64,000 nucleotides of DNA, taken from positions 197,303 to 261,302 of the forward strand of contig NZ_FRCP01000011.1 in NCBI RefSeq assembly GCF_900142955.1, given 5' to 3'. This document shows positions 44,413-53,624 of this stretch, in pieces. Each line of letters opens with the position of its first letter. The stretch's first letter is position 1. The position numbers were made by a program, and so were the translations under genes. The stretch is from Anaerosporobacter mobilis DSM 15930. Its GTDB lineage: Bacteria; Bacillota; Clostridia; Lachnospirales; Lachnospiraceae. Under the pieces are notes generated by a model, which was not told the DNA's origin, made no database searches, and saw only the letters and a list, made by a program, of their open reading frames with translations.

Positions 44413-45977
44413 TTTCAGTAATGATAGTAGATGACGAGCCTTTTATAAGGGAAGGATTGAAGGTGGTTATTAATTGGGAAGAGCACGGATTTCATATAAT
44501 CGCGGAAGCTTCTAATGGTGAGGAGGCACTGGATATACTAGATGAAAAGGAGATTGATTTAGTAATAGCAGATATACGTATGCCAATATATGATGGATTA
44601 GAATTAATAGAATTAGCAAAAAAGAAAAAAGGTAGAAGAACAAAATACGTTATTTTAAGCGGTTATAATGATTTTGAATATGTAAGGAAAGCACTAAATC
44701 AAAATGTATCCGATTATATCTTAAAGCCTATACAAAAAGATGAACTAATAAATACGCTTAAAAAAGTTAAAGAAGAAATTTTGAAGGAACAGCTAGATGA
44801 GGAGGCAATTAGGCAACTTAAGAATAATCAATTAAGAAATTCAATCGAAGGTCTAGTAGGTGGGTTATATAGTGACGCTAGTCTTTGTTTAATTAGAGAA
44901 TACTTTGGCAAGCTTAATTCCTTACGTTATGTACTGATTCGTATTGAGAAGAAGATTACTGAAAAATGTAGTGAAGATGTACGCACACATCTTCAATCAT
45001 TACTTAAGGATTCTATTAACTCTAACTTGTATTATCTTACAGAAACAAAAAGGTTAAATACCAATACATATGACGTAGGTGTAATTATTTATAACAGAAG
45101 TAGGAAGATTATGGATACGCAGGTTATTAATATGATTTTTGATCAGTGTATAAAGGATTTAAATTATCAGTATAGTTTGTATGTTGGAATACAAGTTGAG
45201 AATGTTGAAGAGTTAAGTGAAAGTTATAAGACCGCAATGCGAGCCACGGTTAATCAGTGTATGATTAATACCAAGGATCAAATTACATATTATGATGAAT
45301 TGAAAGCAAAGGAATCCACAAAATATTCGGTATCATATGAGAAAATAGAGCGTTTATCCCGTTACGTGAAAGAACATAATGCAGAAAAGATAGTGCCAGT
45401 GATTGAAGATATCTATGAAGAACTAAAAGAGGGGTTAGTAGAACCAGAACTAATACTGATTAATATACGTTATATTTTGTACAACTTGGTTGATACAACA
45501 CAAAATCTATTGGCTAAAGCAGAACAAGAAGAGCTATTAGAATACATAAATGATACGATGCTTGCAGACCTCTCTTATTGTGGTGATATGGAAGGATTTA
45601 TTAATTTTGTCCTTGAGTTATCGGAATACTTATATCAATTAAAGAACTATTCATCTTCTATGGTTTTGACTAAGATAGTGAAAGAAATCGATGAAAGATA
45701 TGCAGAGAATATAACCTTAAAAGATCTTGGAAAGAAGTATTTCATAAATAGTGTATATCTTGGACAAATATTTAAGAAGGAAATAGGGAAGTCTTTTAAA
45801 GAGTATCTCAATATAATTCGTATTGAAAAAGCAGCAGACTTCTTGGTGAAAACGGATGAAAGAGTCTATGCGATTGCAGAAATGGTAGGATACCAAAAGG
45901 TTGATTATTTTATTAGTAAGTTTGTAAGTATTAAGGGGACAACCCCCCACCAATACCGCCTTAAATCTAAGTGTTAG
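44409..45977 (+). CDS. Response regulator, YesN type (REC plus AraC helix-turn-helix)
   Basis: 522 aa, the long YesN form. REC: VDDEPFIREG, phospho-acceptor Asp in VIADIRMP, YILKPIQK. The central about 270 residues are a linker/sensor region of the YesN type. C-terminal double helix-turn-helix: 'ITLKDLGKKYFINSVYLGQI', 'YAIAEMVGYQKVDYFISKFV', then GTTPHQYRLK. It probably activates the binding-protein operon that starts 166 bp downstream. Confidence 0.95.
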   Translation: MISVMIVDDEPFIREGLKVVINWEEHGFHIIAEASNGEEALDILDEKEIDLVIADIRMPIYDGLELIELAKKKKGRRTKYVILSGYNDFEYVRKALNQNVSDYILKPIQKDELINTLKKVKEEILKEQLDEEAIRQLKNNQLRNSIEGLVGGLYSDASLCLIREYFGKLNSLRYVLIRIEKKITEKCSEDVRTHLQSLLKDSINSNLYYLTETKRLNTNTYDVGVIIYNRSRKIMDTQVINMIFDQCIKDLNYQYSLYVGIQVENVEELSESYKTAMRATVNQCMINTKDQITYYDELKAKESTKYSVSYEKIERLSRYVKEHNAEKIVPVIEDIYEELKEGLVEPELILINIRYILYNLVDTTQNLLAKAEQEELLEYINDTMLADLSYCGDMEGFINFVLELSEYLYQLKNYSSSMVLTKIVKEIDERYAENITLKDLGKKYFINSVYLGQIFKKEIGKSFKEYLNIIRIEKAADFLVKTDERVYAIAEMVGYQKVDYFISKFVSIKGTTPHQYRLKSKC

Positions 45978-46143
45978 TATTAACCAATAAGCATCAAGCA
46001 ACTATAAACTTATACCCACAAATTAAATACAAGATGTTAAAAAGTAAAGAATGTATAAGTTTTATGTGGATGTATACTTTTGGAATCAATGCTAAGATAT
46101 TGATGTATTCAAAAATACAAATACTATTAAGGAGGTAGTTTTA

Positions 46144-47880
46144 GTGAGAAAATGGGGAAAATTATTATCAGTAGTAATGGTTGCATCTATGTTAACAGTA
46201 GGTATGACTGGGTGTGGAAAAGACAAGAATGAAAACACTACAATTGCAACAGAAGGTAACGCTGCAGAAGGTAACGCTGCAGAGGAAGATGATACAGCTG
46301 AAAAAACGATCAGAGAGTATTCATTATTTGTTGCAACTGCCGGAAAAGAAGTACCAGATGACAACAGATTGTATCAACAGATTACAGAAAAAATTGGGGC
46401 AAAAGCAAAGGTAACATGGTTAACAGGGCAAACGGATAAAGAAAGAGTTGGCGTTATGATCGCTGGTGGCGAATACCCGGATATGATAGTTGGTTCTAAT
46501 GCAACTCCTGACTTAGTTGCAGCGGGAGCATTAGTAGATCTAACGGACAAATTAGATAACTATCCTAATCTAAAGAAATTTAGAACAGATGAAGAGTGGA
46601 ATATGATAAAAGGCGCTAATGATGGAAGTATCTATTACATACCTATATTTGGAAAATCAAATGGTGATTCCATGTACGTTAAACATAATGATGAAGCCTT
46701 TTGGATTCAAAAAAGAGTTTTAGAATGGGCTAATTGGCCAGAAATTAATACATTAGATCAATATTTTGATTTAATTCAAGGCTATCTTGCTGCAAATCCT
46801 AAAGATGCAGAAGGACAAGAAAATATCGGATATGAAATCTTATGCGATGACTGGAGATGGTTCTGTCTTGAGAATCCATCACAATTCTTAGCAGGTTATG
46901 CTAACGATGGTGCTGCTATTGTAGATGCTGATACAAAGACAGCTCGTAACTATGATGATATTCCTGAAGCTAAGGCATATTATTCAAAACTTAATGAGAT
47001 GTACAATGCCGGTGTTATCGATCCTGAAACATTTACAATGTCATATGATCAATATATCGCAAAATTATCATCAGGACGTGTTCTTGGTATGGTAGATCAA
47101 GGATGGCAGTTTAATGATGCAGTAACATCACTAGTTAGTCAAGGTAAAGATGATTGTACATATGTTCCATTAGATTTAACAATAGAAGAAGGAGTAGCAA
47201 CAAAGTACTTCACACCAGCAGCTTTAAATGTTGGCGATGGTATTGCTATTACGACTAGTTGTAAAGATGTAGACGGCGCACTTCAATTTCTTAATGACTT
47301 ACTTGACCCAGAAGTAATTACTATGCGTGGTTGGGGTGAAGAAGGCGTAGATTATATGGTTGACGAAAATGGTATGTTCTATCGTACAGAAGAACAAAGA
47401 GAGAATGCTAAGGATTCAGATTGGGTTAATGAAAATCTTGCTTCTACAATCTATAGCTACTTACCAAACTATTCATCAGGATTACTTTTTGACGGTAAGA
47501 ATGCTGTGAATCCAGCGGAACAACCAAGTGAATTTAGAGAAGGTTTGTCAGAATATGATAAAAAAGTATTAGATGCTTATGGATATACCAAGTGGACAGA
47601 TTTCCTTACTTATACAGATGATGTTGGTCCTTGGTTCCCTATCTATTCAGCTAAAAACACATGGGAATCTAGTTCTGATGCAGCTATAGCAGCACAAAAG
47701 ATGGAAGAAGTTAAGAGAGAATGGTTACCAAAAGTTATTATGGCATCAACGGATAAAGTAGAAGATACATGGAATAAATATATGGATAAATACCATAATG
47801 ATACAAATTACAAAGTTTTTGAAGATGCATTGTCTGAAGCGGTAGCTGAACGTATTGCTATAGCAGAAGGAAATAACTAA
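46144..47880 (+). CDS. Extracellular sugar-binding lipoprotein of ABC importer
   Basis: 578 aa. Lipoprotein signal with lipobox MTGC (Cys about residue 23), then a low-complexity linker made by a 15-bp tandem duplication (46251-46280, giving EGNAAEGNAAE), then a large LplA-like solute-binding fold. GTG 46144 is used as the start: aaggagg (46131-46137) lies 6 nt upstream. Likely ligand is a galactoside or arabino/galacto-oligosaccharide, judged only from neighbours. Two hairpins separate it from the permeases. Confidence 0.93.
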   Translation: MRKWGKLLSVVMVASMLTVGMTGCGKDKNENTTIATEGNAAEGNAAEEDDTAEKTIREYSLFVATAGKEVPDDNRLYQQITEKIGAKAKVTWLTGQTDKERVGVMIAGGEYPDMIVGSNATPDLVAAGALVDLTDKLDNYPNLKKFRTDEEWNMIKGANDGSIYYIPIFGKSNGDSMYVKHNDEAFWIQKRVLEWANWPEINTLDQYFDLIQGYLAANPKDAEGQENIGYEILCDDWRWFCLENPSQFLAGYANDGAAIVDADTKTARNYDDIPEAKAYYSKLNEMYNAGVIDPETFTMSYDQYIAKLSSGRVLGMVDQGWQFNDAVTSLVSQGKDDCTYVPLDLTIEEGVATKYFTPAALNVGDGIAITTSCKDVDGALQFLNDLLDPEVITMRGWGEEGVDYMVDENGMFYRTEEQRENAKDSDWVNENLASTIYSYLPNYSSGLLFDGKNAVNPAEQPSEFREGLSEYDKKVLDAYGYTKWTDFLTYTDDVGPWFPIYSAKNTWESSSDAAIAAQKMEEVKREWLPKVIMASTDKVEDTWNKYMDKYHNDTNYKVFEDALSEAVAERIAIAEGNN

Positions 47881-47901
47881 GCACCGATAGGAATCTCACG
47901 G

Positions 47902-48024
47902 GTAACTGTTCAGAAACTCAGAAAAAGCTAGGTAGCTGAATAGTTACACTAATAAATTACATCTCAGTTACTAATTAGCAGATAGTGAAAAAGGTGTTTG
48001 CAAGGCAAGATGCAGGCACCTTTT
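47902..48024 (+). other. Two intercistronic stem-loops after the binding-protein gene
   Basis: gtaactgttcag (47902-47913) pairs with ctgaatagttac (47936-47947) at 11 of 12 positions with one G-U. A second stem pairs aaaaggtg (about 47989-47996) with cacctttt (48017-48024), with inner gca/tgc. The second looks like a terminator with a poor T tail. They probably set the binding-protein to permease ratio. Confidence 0.55.
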
Positions 48025-48050
48025 ACAAATTAAGAGAAAGGATTTTGCAT

Positions 48051-49001
48051 ATGAAAACAGAAACTTCGGTAATATCTGCAAATAAGAAAAAAAATCAATT
48101 TATTAAGGATTTACGTAAACAAAAGACATTAGTATTCATGTCTATACCATTCATTTTGTATGTATTAGTATTTAGTTATTTACCTCTTACAGGTTGGTTA
48201 ATGGCTTTTCAAAAGTATAGACCAGGTAAAGGGTTATTAGATCAAGAATGGAGTGGTTTCTTTCAGTTCAAACTTCTATTTCAAGACGAGACATTCCTTA
48301 GAGTATTGAGAAATACATTATGTATGAGTTTAATCAATCTTACTTTAGGATTTATAACAGCAATTGGATTAGCTATCTTATTAAATGAAGTAAAAAGTAT
48401 GCGTGGCAAAAAATTTGTTCAAACGGTTTCTTATCTGCCTCACTTTTTATCGTGGATTATTGTATGTGGTATCATAGTAGATGTGCTATCACCTGAAACC
48501 GGTATTATTAATCAGTTATTATTAAAATTAAATATTATCAATTCTCCGATCAACTTTTTTGCTGAAGCAAAATATTTCTGGGGAATTGTTGGAGCGTCTA
48601 ATATATGGAAAGAAACAGGATGGAATAGTATTATTTATTTGGCAGCAATCACTTCAATTAGCCCAGAATTATATGAAGCAGCCTCAATCGATGGTGCAAA
48701 TCGTTGGCATAAGATAAAACATATTGTATTGCCTGGTATAAAGCCAACCGTATTTATATTACTAATTATGAATATTGGAAATGTATTGAATGCAGGATTT
48801 GAGGTGCAGTATTTATTAGGAAATGGTATGATACAGAAAGTTTCTCAAACTATTGATATCTATGTTTTAAAATATGGTATTAGTATGAATAATTTCTCAT
48901 TAGCAACCGCTGCAGGTATATTCAAGAGTGTTATTAGTATATCACTGATTGTAATAGCAAATAAAGCGGCAAAAGCAGCTGGTGAAGAACGATTATTTTA
49001 A
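48051..49001 (+). CDS. Sugar ABC transporter permease (LplB type)
   Basis: 316 aa, six helices, EAA loop 'YEAASIDGANRWHKIKHIVL' followed by PGIKP. The extended N-terminal cytoplasmic Lys-rich segment is common in LplB proteins. ATG 48051 with gaaagg upstream is preferred; the frame is open to 47985, but that part overlaps the intercistronic hairpin. No ATPase gene is nearby, so a shared MsmX-like ATPase is expected. Confidence 0.92.
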   Translation: MKTETSVISANKKKNQFIKDLRKQKTLVFMSIPFILYVLVFSYLPLTGWLMAFQKYRPGKGLLDQEWSGFFQFKLLFQDETFLRVLRNTLCMSLINLTLGFITAIGLAILLNEVKSMRGKKFVQTVSYLPHFLSWIIVCGIIVDVLSPETGIINQLLLKLNIINSPINFFAEAKYFWGIVGASNIWKETGWNSIIYLAAITSISPELYEAASIDGANRWHKIKHIVLPGIKPTVFILLIMNIGNVLNAGFEVQYLLGNGMIQKVSQTIDIYVLKYGISMNNFSLATAAGIFKSVISISLIVIANKAAKAAGEERLF

Positions 49002-49018
49002 GAAAGGAAAGGTGCCAT

Positions 49019-49930
49019 ATGAAAAAACAAGAAAAAGGGCATGCCCCACGTTATAAAGCTAGTTTTGGTGGAGTGATGTTTGATGTTATCAAGTGGATTA
49101 TATTGATTTTATTTGTGATTGTTACATTATATCCTGTATTAAATACATTGGCAGTTTCCTTAAACGATGGAATGGACACCATCAGAGGAGGAATCTATCT
49201 GATACCACGTAAATTTACATGGCAAAATTATTTGACTGTATTAAGAAAAGATTCTTTAAAAATAGCTACGATAGTTACTGTTTCAAGGACGGTAATTGGA
49301 ACTGTAGTACAGTTATTTGTTACAGCTATGTTGGCTTATATCGTAAGTCGTAAAGATTTTGTTTTTAAAAAGTTTTTAACAATATTATATGTATTAACTA
49401 TGTATGTAAATGCAGGTTTAATTCCTGGATATCTATTAATTAAGAATCTTGGTCTTCTTAATTCCTTCTGGGTATACATAATTCCAGGTATGGTTAGTGC
49501 ATTCAACATGATTGTTATTAGAACTTTCATGAATGGTATACCAGATAGTCTTGCAGAATCGGCAGAAGTTGATGGAGCCGGTCATATGAGAATCTTTATT
49601 CAAATTATCTTGCCACTTTGTAAACCAGTACTTGCAACCGTAGCACTATTTATTGCAGTTGGGCAATGGAATTCATGGTTTGATGCCATGTTATATAATT
49701 CATTTAATGAGAATTTGACAACTCTACAGTATGAGTTAATGAAATTATTATCCTCCGTAAGTAGTCAAAGTGGTAATATCGACGCATTAAAGAATACGGG
49801 TTCTATGGTAACTCCAATGTCTGTAAGAGCGGCCACAACTATTGTTACATCAATTCCAATTATATGTCTATATCCATGGTTACAACGTTACTTTGTTGCA
49901 GGTCTTACAATCGGTGGTGTAAAGGAATAG
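49019..49930 (+). CDS. Sugar ABC transporter permease (LplC/YtcP type)
   Basis: 303 aa, six helices, EAA-like loop 'AESAEVDGAGHMRIFIQIIL' (Ser instead of the first Ala) and C-terminal LQRYFVAGLTIGGVKE. gaaaggaaagg precedes the ATG, 18 nt after the previous gene. A 195-bp palindromic repeat begins 12 bp after its stop codon. Confidence 0.94.
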   Translation: MKKQEKGHAPRYKASFGGVMFDVIKWIILILFVIVTLYPVLNTLAVSLNDGMDTIRGGIYLIPRKFTWQNYLTVLRKDSLKIATIVTVSRTVIGTVVQLFVTAMLAYIVSRKDFVFKKFLTILYVLTMYVNAGLIPGYLLIKNLGLLNSFWVYIIPGMVSAFNMIVIRTFMNGIPDSLAESAEVDGAGHMRIFIQIILPLCKPVLATVALFIAVGQWNSWFDAMLYNSFNENLTTLQYELMKLLSSVSSQSGNIDALKNTGSMVTPMSVRAATTIVTSIPIICLYPWLQRYFVAGLTIGGVKE

Positions 49931-49942
49931 GTTGTTGGTAGT

Positions 49943-50137
49943 CAATTGCGAAACTCTTTTCCATGTCGACAACATATCTGAGTTTTAAGGCTGCCTACTA
50001 CAATTTCTTAAAATTGTGTTACTTACCCATACAATAAAAAGCATTGTATGTGACGTTAACACAATTTTAAGAAATAGTAACGGCAGACATAAAACACATT
50101 GATATGTTTGTCAACATTACAAAGAGTTTCGCAATTG
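49943..50137. repeat. Palindromic intergenic repeat, copy 1
   Basis: Ends are perfect inverted repeats (caattgcgaaactctt 49943-49958, aagagtttcgcaattg 50122-50137). The whole 195 bp is an imperfect palindrome: an internal pair of perfect 18-base arms lies at 50004-50021 and 50057-50074, and the centre is catacaat / attgtatg (50028-50035, 50043-50050). A related copy lies at 52763-52961. No coding capacity. It resembles a MITE or a large hairpin-forming repeat. Confidence 0.9.
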
Positions 50138-50179
50138 CGTATTATGACTTATAATAATAGTAGCATGGAAGGAGTTGAG

Positions 50180-50980
50180 TTGGCTGTGTCATTAATTCAA
50201 ATTGAGTATGCATCAAAGGCACTTAAGAGAACGGTGCAAGTAAAAGCTATTATCCCAAATGATGTTATGGGATTTGAAGAAAGAAAAACGCAACCAGTAT
50301 ATAAAAGACCCATGAAGGCGTTGTATCTGCTTCATGGATATATGGGAAATTGTAATGAATGGTTATTGTATTCTAATATCGCAGAATTGTCAATTAAGTA
50401 CAATATAGCAGTATTCATGCCATCAGGAGAAAATAGTTTCTATCTGAATAATGAAGCTATGGAAGCATACTATAGTGATTTCATAGGGGAGGAATTAGTA
50501 GCCTATACGAGAGTGATGTTTGGATTATCAATGAAGAACGAGGACACTATAATAGCAGGGTTATCTATGGGTGGGTTTGGAGCAATCTACAATGGATTTC
50601 GCTTTCCGAATCATTTTGGAAAAATTATTGCTTTGTCGTCAGCTCTTATTATACATGACATAAAAGATAAGGATGAAACCTTCCATAATGGTGTTGCTAG
50701 TTATTCATATTACCACCATACCTTTGGAGATTTAGAGAGAGTAGTTAAATCAGATAAAAATCCAGAAATTATAGTAGAGAAGAGCATCATGGAAGGCAAT
50801 GTGATGCCAGCGTTGTATATGGCTTGTGGTACCAGTGATTTCTTAATAGAACAGAATCGTAGCTTTCATAAGTTCGTACAGTCACATGATATAGAGCACA
50901 CATATGTAGAAGGGGAAGGAGTTCATGATTGGAGATTTTGGAATCAATACTTAGAACCAGGTTTACAGTGGGCACTTTGA
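50180..50980 (+). CDS. Alpha/beta-hydrolase esterase (esterase D / tributyrin esterase family)
   Basis: About 267 aa. Nucleophile elbow GLSMGGFGA, oxyanion region ALYLLHGYMGNCNEW, and later GTSDFL and GVHDWRFW supplying catalytic Asp and His; CE1-like fold. No signal peptide, so it probably deacylates imported oligosaccharides (acetyl or feruloyl esters). The reading frame is open upstream, but that part is the palindromic repeat. TTG 50180 sits 5 nt after gaaggag and starts 'AVSLIQIEYASKALKRT', where the family normally begins. GTG 50186 is the alternative. Confidence 0.87.
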   Translation: MAVSLIQIEYASKALKRTVQVKAIIPNDVMGFEERKTQPVYKRPMKALYLLHGYMGNCNEWLLYSNIAELSIKYNIAVFMPSGENSFYLNNEAMEAYYSDFIGEELVAYTRVMFGLSMKNEDTIIAGLSMGGFGAIYNGFRFPNHFGKIIALSSALIIHDIKDKDETFHNGVASYSYYHHTFGDLERVVKSDKNPEIIVEKSIMEGNVMPALYMACGTSDFLIEQNRSFHKFVQSHDIEHTYVEGEGVHDWRFWNQYLEPGLQWAL

Positions 50981-51000
50981 GATTAATATCGTACCATATA

Positions 51001-51040
51001 AAAAGATTCTCCATCTTTATTGAGGTGGAGAATCTTTTGT
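51001..51040. terminator. Bidirectional terminator between esterase and sfsA
   Basis: aaaagattctcca (51001-51013) pairs perfectly with tggagaatctttt (51026-51038), with T/A tracts on both sides; the genes are convergent. Confidence 0.9.
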
Positions 51041-51076
51041 ACTACTCTAGCTATCGTGCCTTATTGTGTTTAGTGA

Positions 51077-51757
51077 TTATAGTCTTACCTCAATCTCATT
51101 ACGAATGGACATACTTTCAGGCGTTATCGCGCTGTCATAAGCTAGAATATTAACACCTGCAAGTTCCGCATTCTTTAATGCCTGAGCAAATTCAGGCTGC
51201 GTTTTAGTGTTTGGAGTAAAGTAGCGGATGCCATCCATCTGAATTACGAATAGGATAGCAGTATGAAATCCTTCTTTTACGTGTCTTGCTAACCCATCTA
51301 CATGTTTTATACCACGTAATGTTGGTGCATCAGGGAATAATGCAATCCCGTCTTCTTCCAAGGTAACACCTTTCACTTCAATAAGCCAGCGTTCCATCTC
51401 ATGTTCTAGGTAGAAGTCAAATCGGCTATCTTCGTATTGATATTCCGCCTTTATCTTATCTGGCAAAAGGCCAAGTCCTCCAGCTTGTAGCCATTCACCT
51501 ACTGCTTTATTAGGGGCTTGGCTATCCATATTAATTAGAGTATCTCCTTTTTTAACAGCAATGAGATCCCAATTTGTTTTGCGGTTAGGATTGTCAAAAT
51601 GTTGAACATAAACAGTTGCGTCAGGGAGTAATAATTCCTTACATCTTCCTGTATTCTTAACATGACAAATCTCAATCTTATTGTCGATTTCTATATGAGC
51701 AATAAAACGATTGGGGCGGCTTTTGAAACGCCCTTCGTGAATATTATTATAAATCAT
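51077..51757 (-). CDS. sfsA: Sugar fermentation stimulation protein SfsA
   Basis: 226 aa, full length for SfsA: 'EGRFKSRPNRFIAHIEIDNK', 'CHVKNTGRCKELLLPDATVY', a nuclease-like core 'SRFDFYLEHEMERWLIEVKG' then VTLEEDGIALFPDAPT, and RHVKEGFHTAILFVIQ. The family is a conserved DNA-binding/nuclease-like protein first linked to maltose metabolism; its precise role is unsettled. It lies 19 nt after the HAD gene on the minus strand, both with the same aaaggacatac ribosome-binding region. Confidence 0.95.
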   Translation of the reverse strand: MIYNNIHEGRFKSRPNRFIAHIEIDNKIEICHVKNTGRCKELLLPDATVYVQHFDNPNRKTNWDLIAVKKGDTLINMDSQAPNKAVGEWLQAGGLGLLPDKIKAEYQYEDSRFDFYLEHEMERWLIEVKGVTLEEDGIALFPDAPTLRGIKHVDGLARHVKEGFHTAILFVIQMDGIRYFTPNTKTQPEFAQALKNAELAGVNILAYDSAITPESMSIRNEIEVRL

Positions 51758-51776
51758 GAGTATGTCCTTTCATTTG

Positions 51777-52565
51777 TTATGTTAGATTACACATTTCTTT
51801 TATCTTAGTGGTAACCCCATCTTCATCGTTGCTAGTTGTTTCAAAGCGAGAAACTTTCTTTAAATCATCATGAGCATTTGCCATTGCAAAACTATAATAG
51901 ACACTTTGCATCATTTCAAGGTCATTGAGGTAATCACCAAAAGCCATGGATTCTTCTGGTGTAATGTGATACAAGTTTTGAATTTCTTTGATGGCAGTAC
52001 CTTTGTTAATACCCTTTTGCATACAATCAAGCCACACAAAACCAGCTACACTTAGCTGTATTTTTTCTTGATACGATAAGAAGTGGGGATAACTATGGTC
52101 TTCTGCCCCATTGAGATCACAAACGGTATATTTTATAACCTGTTCATTAAGTTTAGTTAAATCTTCGACTACCGTGTATTTTACATAATATTTCTCTAGT
52201 TCCATAAGGAATGCTGGTTCAGTCGACTCTACGAAGGCTCCATTCGTTGTACAAACAACAGAATATGCACGAGGAAGCTCTCTAGTAATTATTATAAGTT
52301 CTTTAATAATGGAGTTATTAATTGCATGAACTGCAATCTCTTTTCCATGGTACACAACATGAGAACCGTTGTCTGCAATATACAAAATATCTGGACTTAA
52401 TGGTTCAAAACTTTGTTTTAAAGTCAGATATGGTCGTCCACTTGCTACAGAGAATAAGATTTTATGAGCACGTAGTGTATGAATTAATTCAGGTAAATCT
52501 ACAGGAAGCGTATGATCGCTGTGAAGAAGAGTACCATCTATATCAGTTGCTATTAATTTAATCAT
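51777..52565 (-). CDS. HAD superfamily hydrolase, Cof type
   Basis: 262 aa. HAD motif I 'IKLIATDIDGTLLHSDHTLP', motif II in FSVASGRPY, and motif III/IV in GTAIKEIQNLY plus 'AFGDYLNDLEMMQSVYYSFA'; a C2-type cap lies between. Cof-type enzymes dephosphorylate sugar phosphates, FMN or PLP. Upstream gene of the sfsA pair. Confidence 0.92.
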   Translation of the reverse strand: MIKLIATDIDGTLLHSDHTLPVDLPELIHTLRAHKILFSVASGRPYLTLKQSFEPLSPDILYIADNGSHVVYHGKEIAVHAINNSIIKELIIITRELPRAYSVVCTTNGAFVESTEPAFLMELEKYYVKYTVVEDLTKLNEQVIKYTVCDLNGAEDHSYPHFLSYQEKIQLSVAGFVWLDCMQKGINKGTAIKEIQNLYHITPEESMAFGDYLNDLEMMQSVYYSFAMANAHDDLKKVSRFETTSNDEDGVTTKIKEMCNLT

Positions 52566-52762
52566 GGGTATGTCCTTTCTAGATGTAAAGCTCTTGGAAT
52601 TTCTCTAAGTATATATTGTAACGTAGTTTGTAGACAATCACAAGGGGAACTAAGGAAGGAATATCTTGTGAAGTATCACAAAAGAATTGGGACATTACAG
52701 CTTTCCTTAGTTGACTTGTTTTTCAGATAATGATAGGATGTCCTAAAAGAAGTAGACAGATA

Positions 52763-52961
52763 GGTAATTGCGAAACTCTTCTCCATGTCGATAACATATC
52801 TGTGTTTTAAGGCTTCCTACTACAATTTCCTTAAAATTCTGTTGCTTACACATACAATCAAAATCATTGTATGTGTCGCTAACACAATTCAGGCAATTGT
52901 AACGGTAGACATAAAACACATTGCTATGTTTATCGTCATTACAAAGAGTTTCACAATTACC
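52763..52961. repeat. Palindromic intergenic repeat, copy 2
   Basis: Ends ggtaattgcgaaactctt (52763-52780) and aagagtttcacaattacc (52944-52961). It aligns with copy 1 over its full length; shared blocks include CCATGTCGA, AACATATCTG, CCTACTACAATTTC and AGACATAAAACACATTG. The centre is again an ATACAAT / ATTGTAT stem. It fills most of the gene-free 52566-53001 region; the remaining 190 bp hold no recognisable feature. Confidence 0.9.
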
Positions 52962-53001
52962 TAATAAGTATACAGATATAAGGAAGGAGCATAGTTAGTA
53001 T

Positions 53002-53604
53002 ATGCCAAGTAAATTTTATGCTGTACGTAAAGGAAGAAAGACAGGTGTCTTTCATTCATGGGCAGAATGTCAAGCACAAATCAATGGATTTAGCGGTGCG
53101 GAATATAAGAGTTTTAAGACCAACGAGGAAGCAATGGATTACGTAATGGGAGAAAAGAAGGTAGAAAGAGAGCCAGTTGAGGACCATGAAAAAGCAGTTG
53201 CTTATGTAGATGGTAGTTATAACGTGCACACAAAGGAATATAGTTATGGTGCAGTTTTACGCCATATGGGTAAAGAATATGAATATAGTCAAAAGGGCAC
53301 GGATTCAACCTTGGCAGATATGCGAAATGTAGCAGGGGAGATTCTAGGGGCGCGCAAGATGATGGAATTATGCGTGAAGAATAATATCAAGGAATTGGAC
53401 CTTTATTATGATTATGAAGGAATTGAAAAATGGTGTACGGGTGCTTGGCAAGCAAGGAAAGAAGGAACACAAGCATATCGTGATGCCTATAACTCCATGA
53501 AAGAAGCATTACAGGTGAATTTCCATAAGGTAGCTGCACATACTGGTGTAGAGTTAAACGAAAGAGTAGATCAACTAGCTAAAAAAGCGTTAGGGATAGC
53601 ATAA
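53002..53604 (+). CDS. rnhA: Ribonuclease HI with N-terminal viroplasmin domain
   Basis: 200 aa. The first 45 residues are a caulimovirus-viroplasmin/RNase H N-terminal RNA-DNA-hybrid-binding module (KFYAVRKGRKTGVFHSW, CQAQINGFSGAEYKSF). The RNase H domain has Asp in AYVDGSYN, Glu in VAGEILGA, Asp in DLYYDYEG and Asp in LNERVDQLAK, so the DEDD set appears complete. It degrades RNA in RNA-DNA hybrids. aaggagg-like site precedes ATG 53002. Confidence 0.93.
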   Translation: MPSKFYAVRKGRKTGVFHSWAECQAQINGFSGAEYKSFKTNEEAMDYVMGEKKVEREPVEDHEKAVAYVDGSYNVHTKEYSYGAVLRHMGKEYEYSQKGTDSTLADMRNVAGEILGARKMMELCVKNNIKELDLYYDYEGIEKWCTGAWQARKEGTQAYRDAYNSMKEALQVNFHKVAAHTGVELNERVDQLAKKALGIA

Positions 53605-53624
53605 TATAAAGGAAGGTAACTAAG

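Noticed and set aside
46006..46073. Inverted repeat aaacttatac / gtataagttt before the second binding-protein gene as a defined operator
   Set aside because: The arms are 35 bp apart and AT-rich; possible but too weak to list as a site.
50099..50179. Longer esterase N terminus
   Set aside because: This part of the frame is the right arm of the palindromic repeat and carries no ribosome-binding site; the family starts near 50180.
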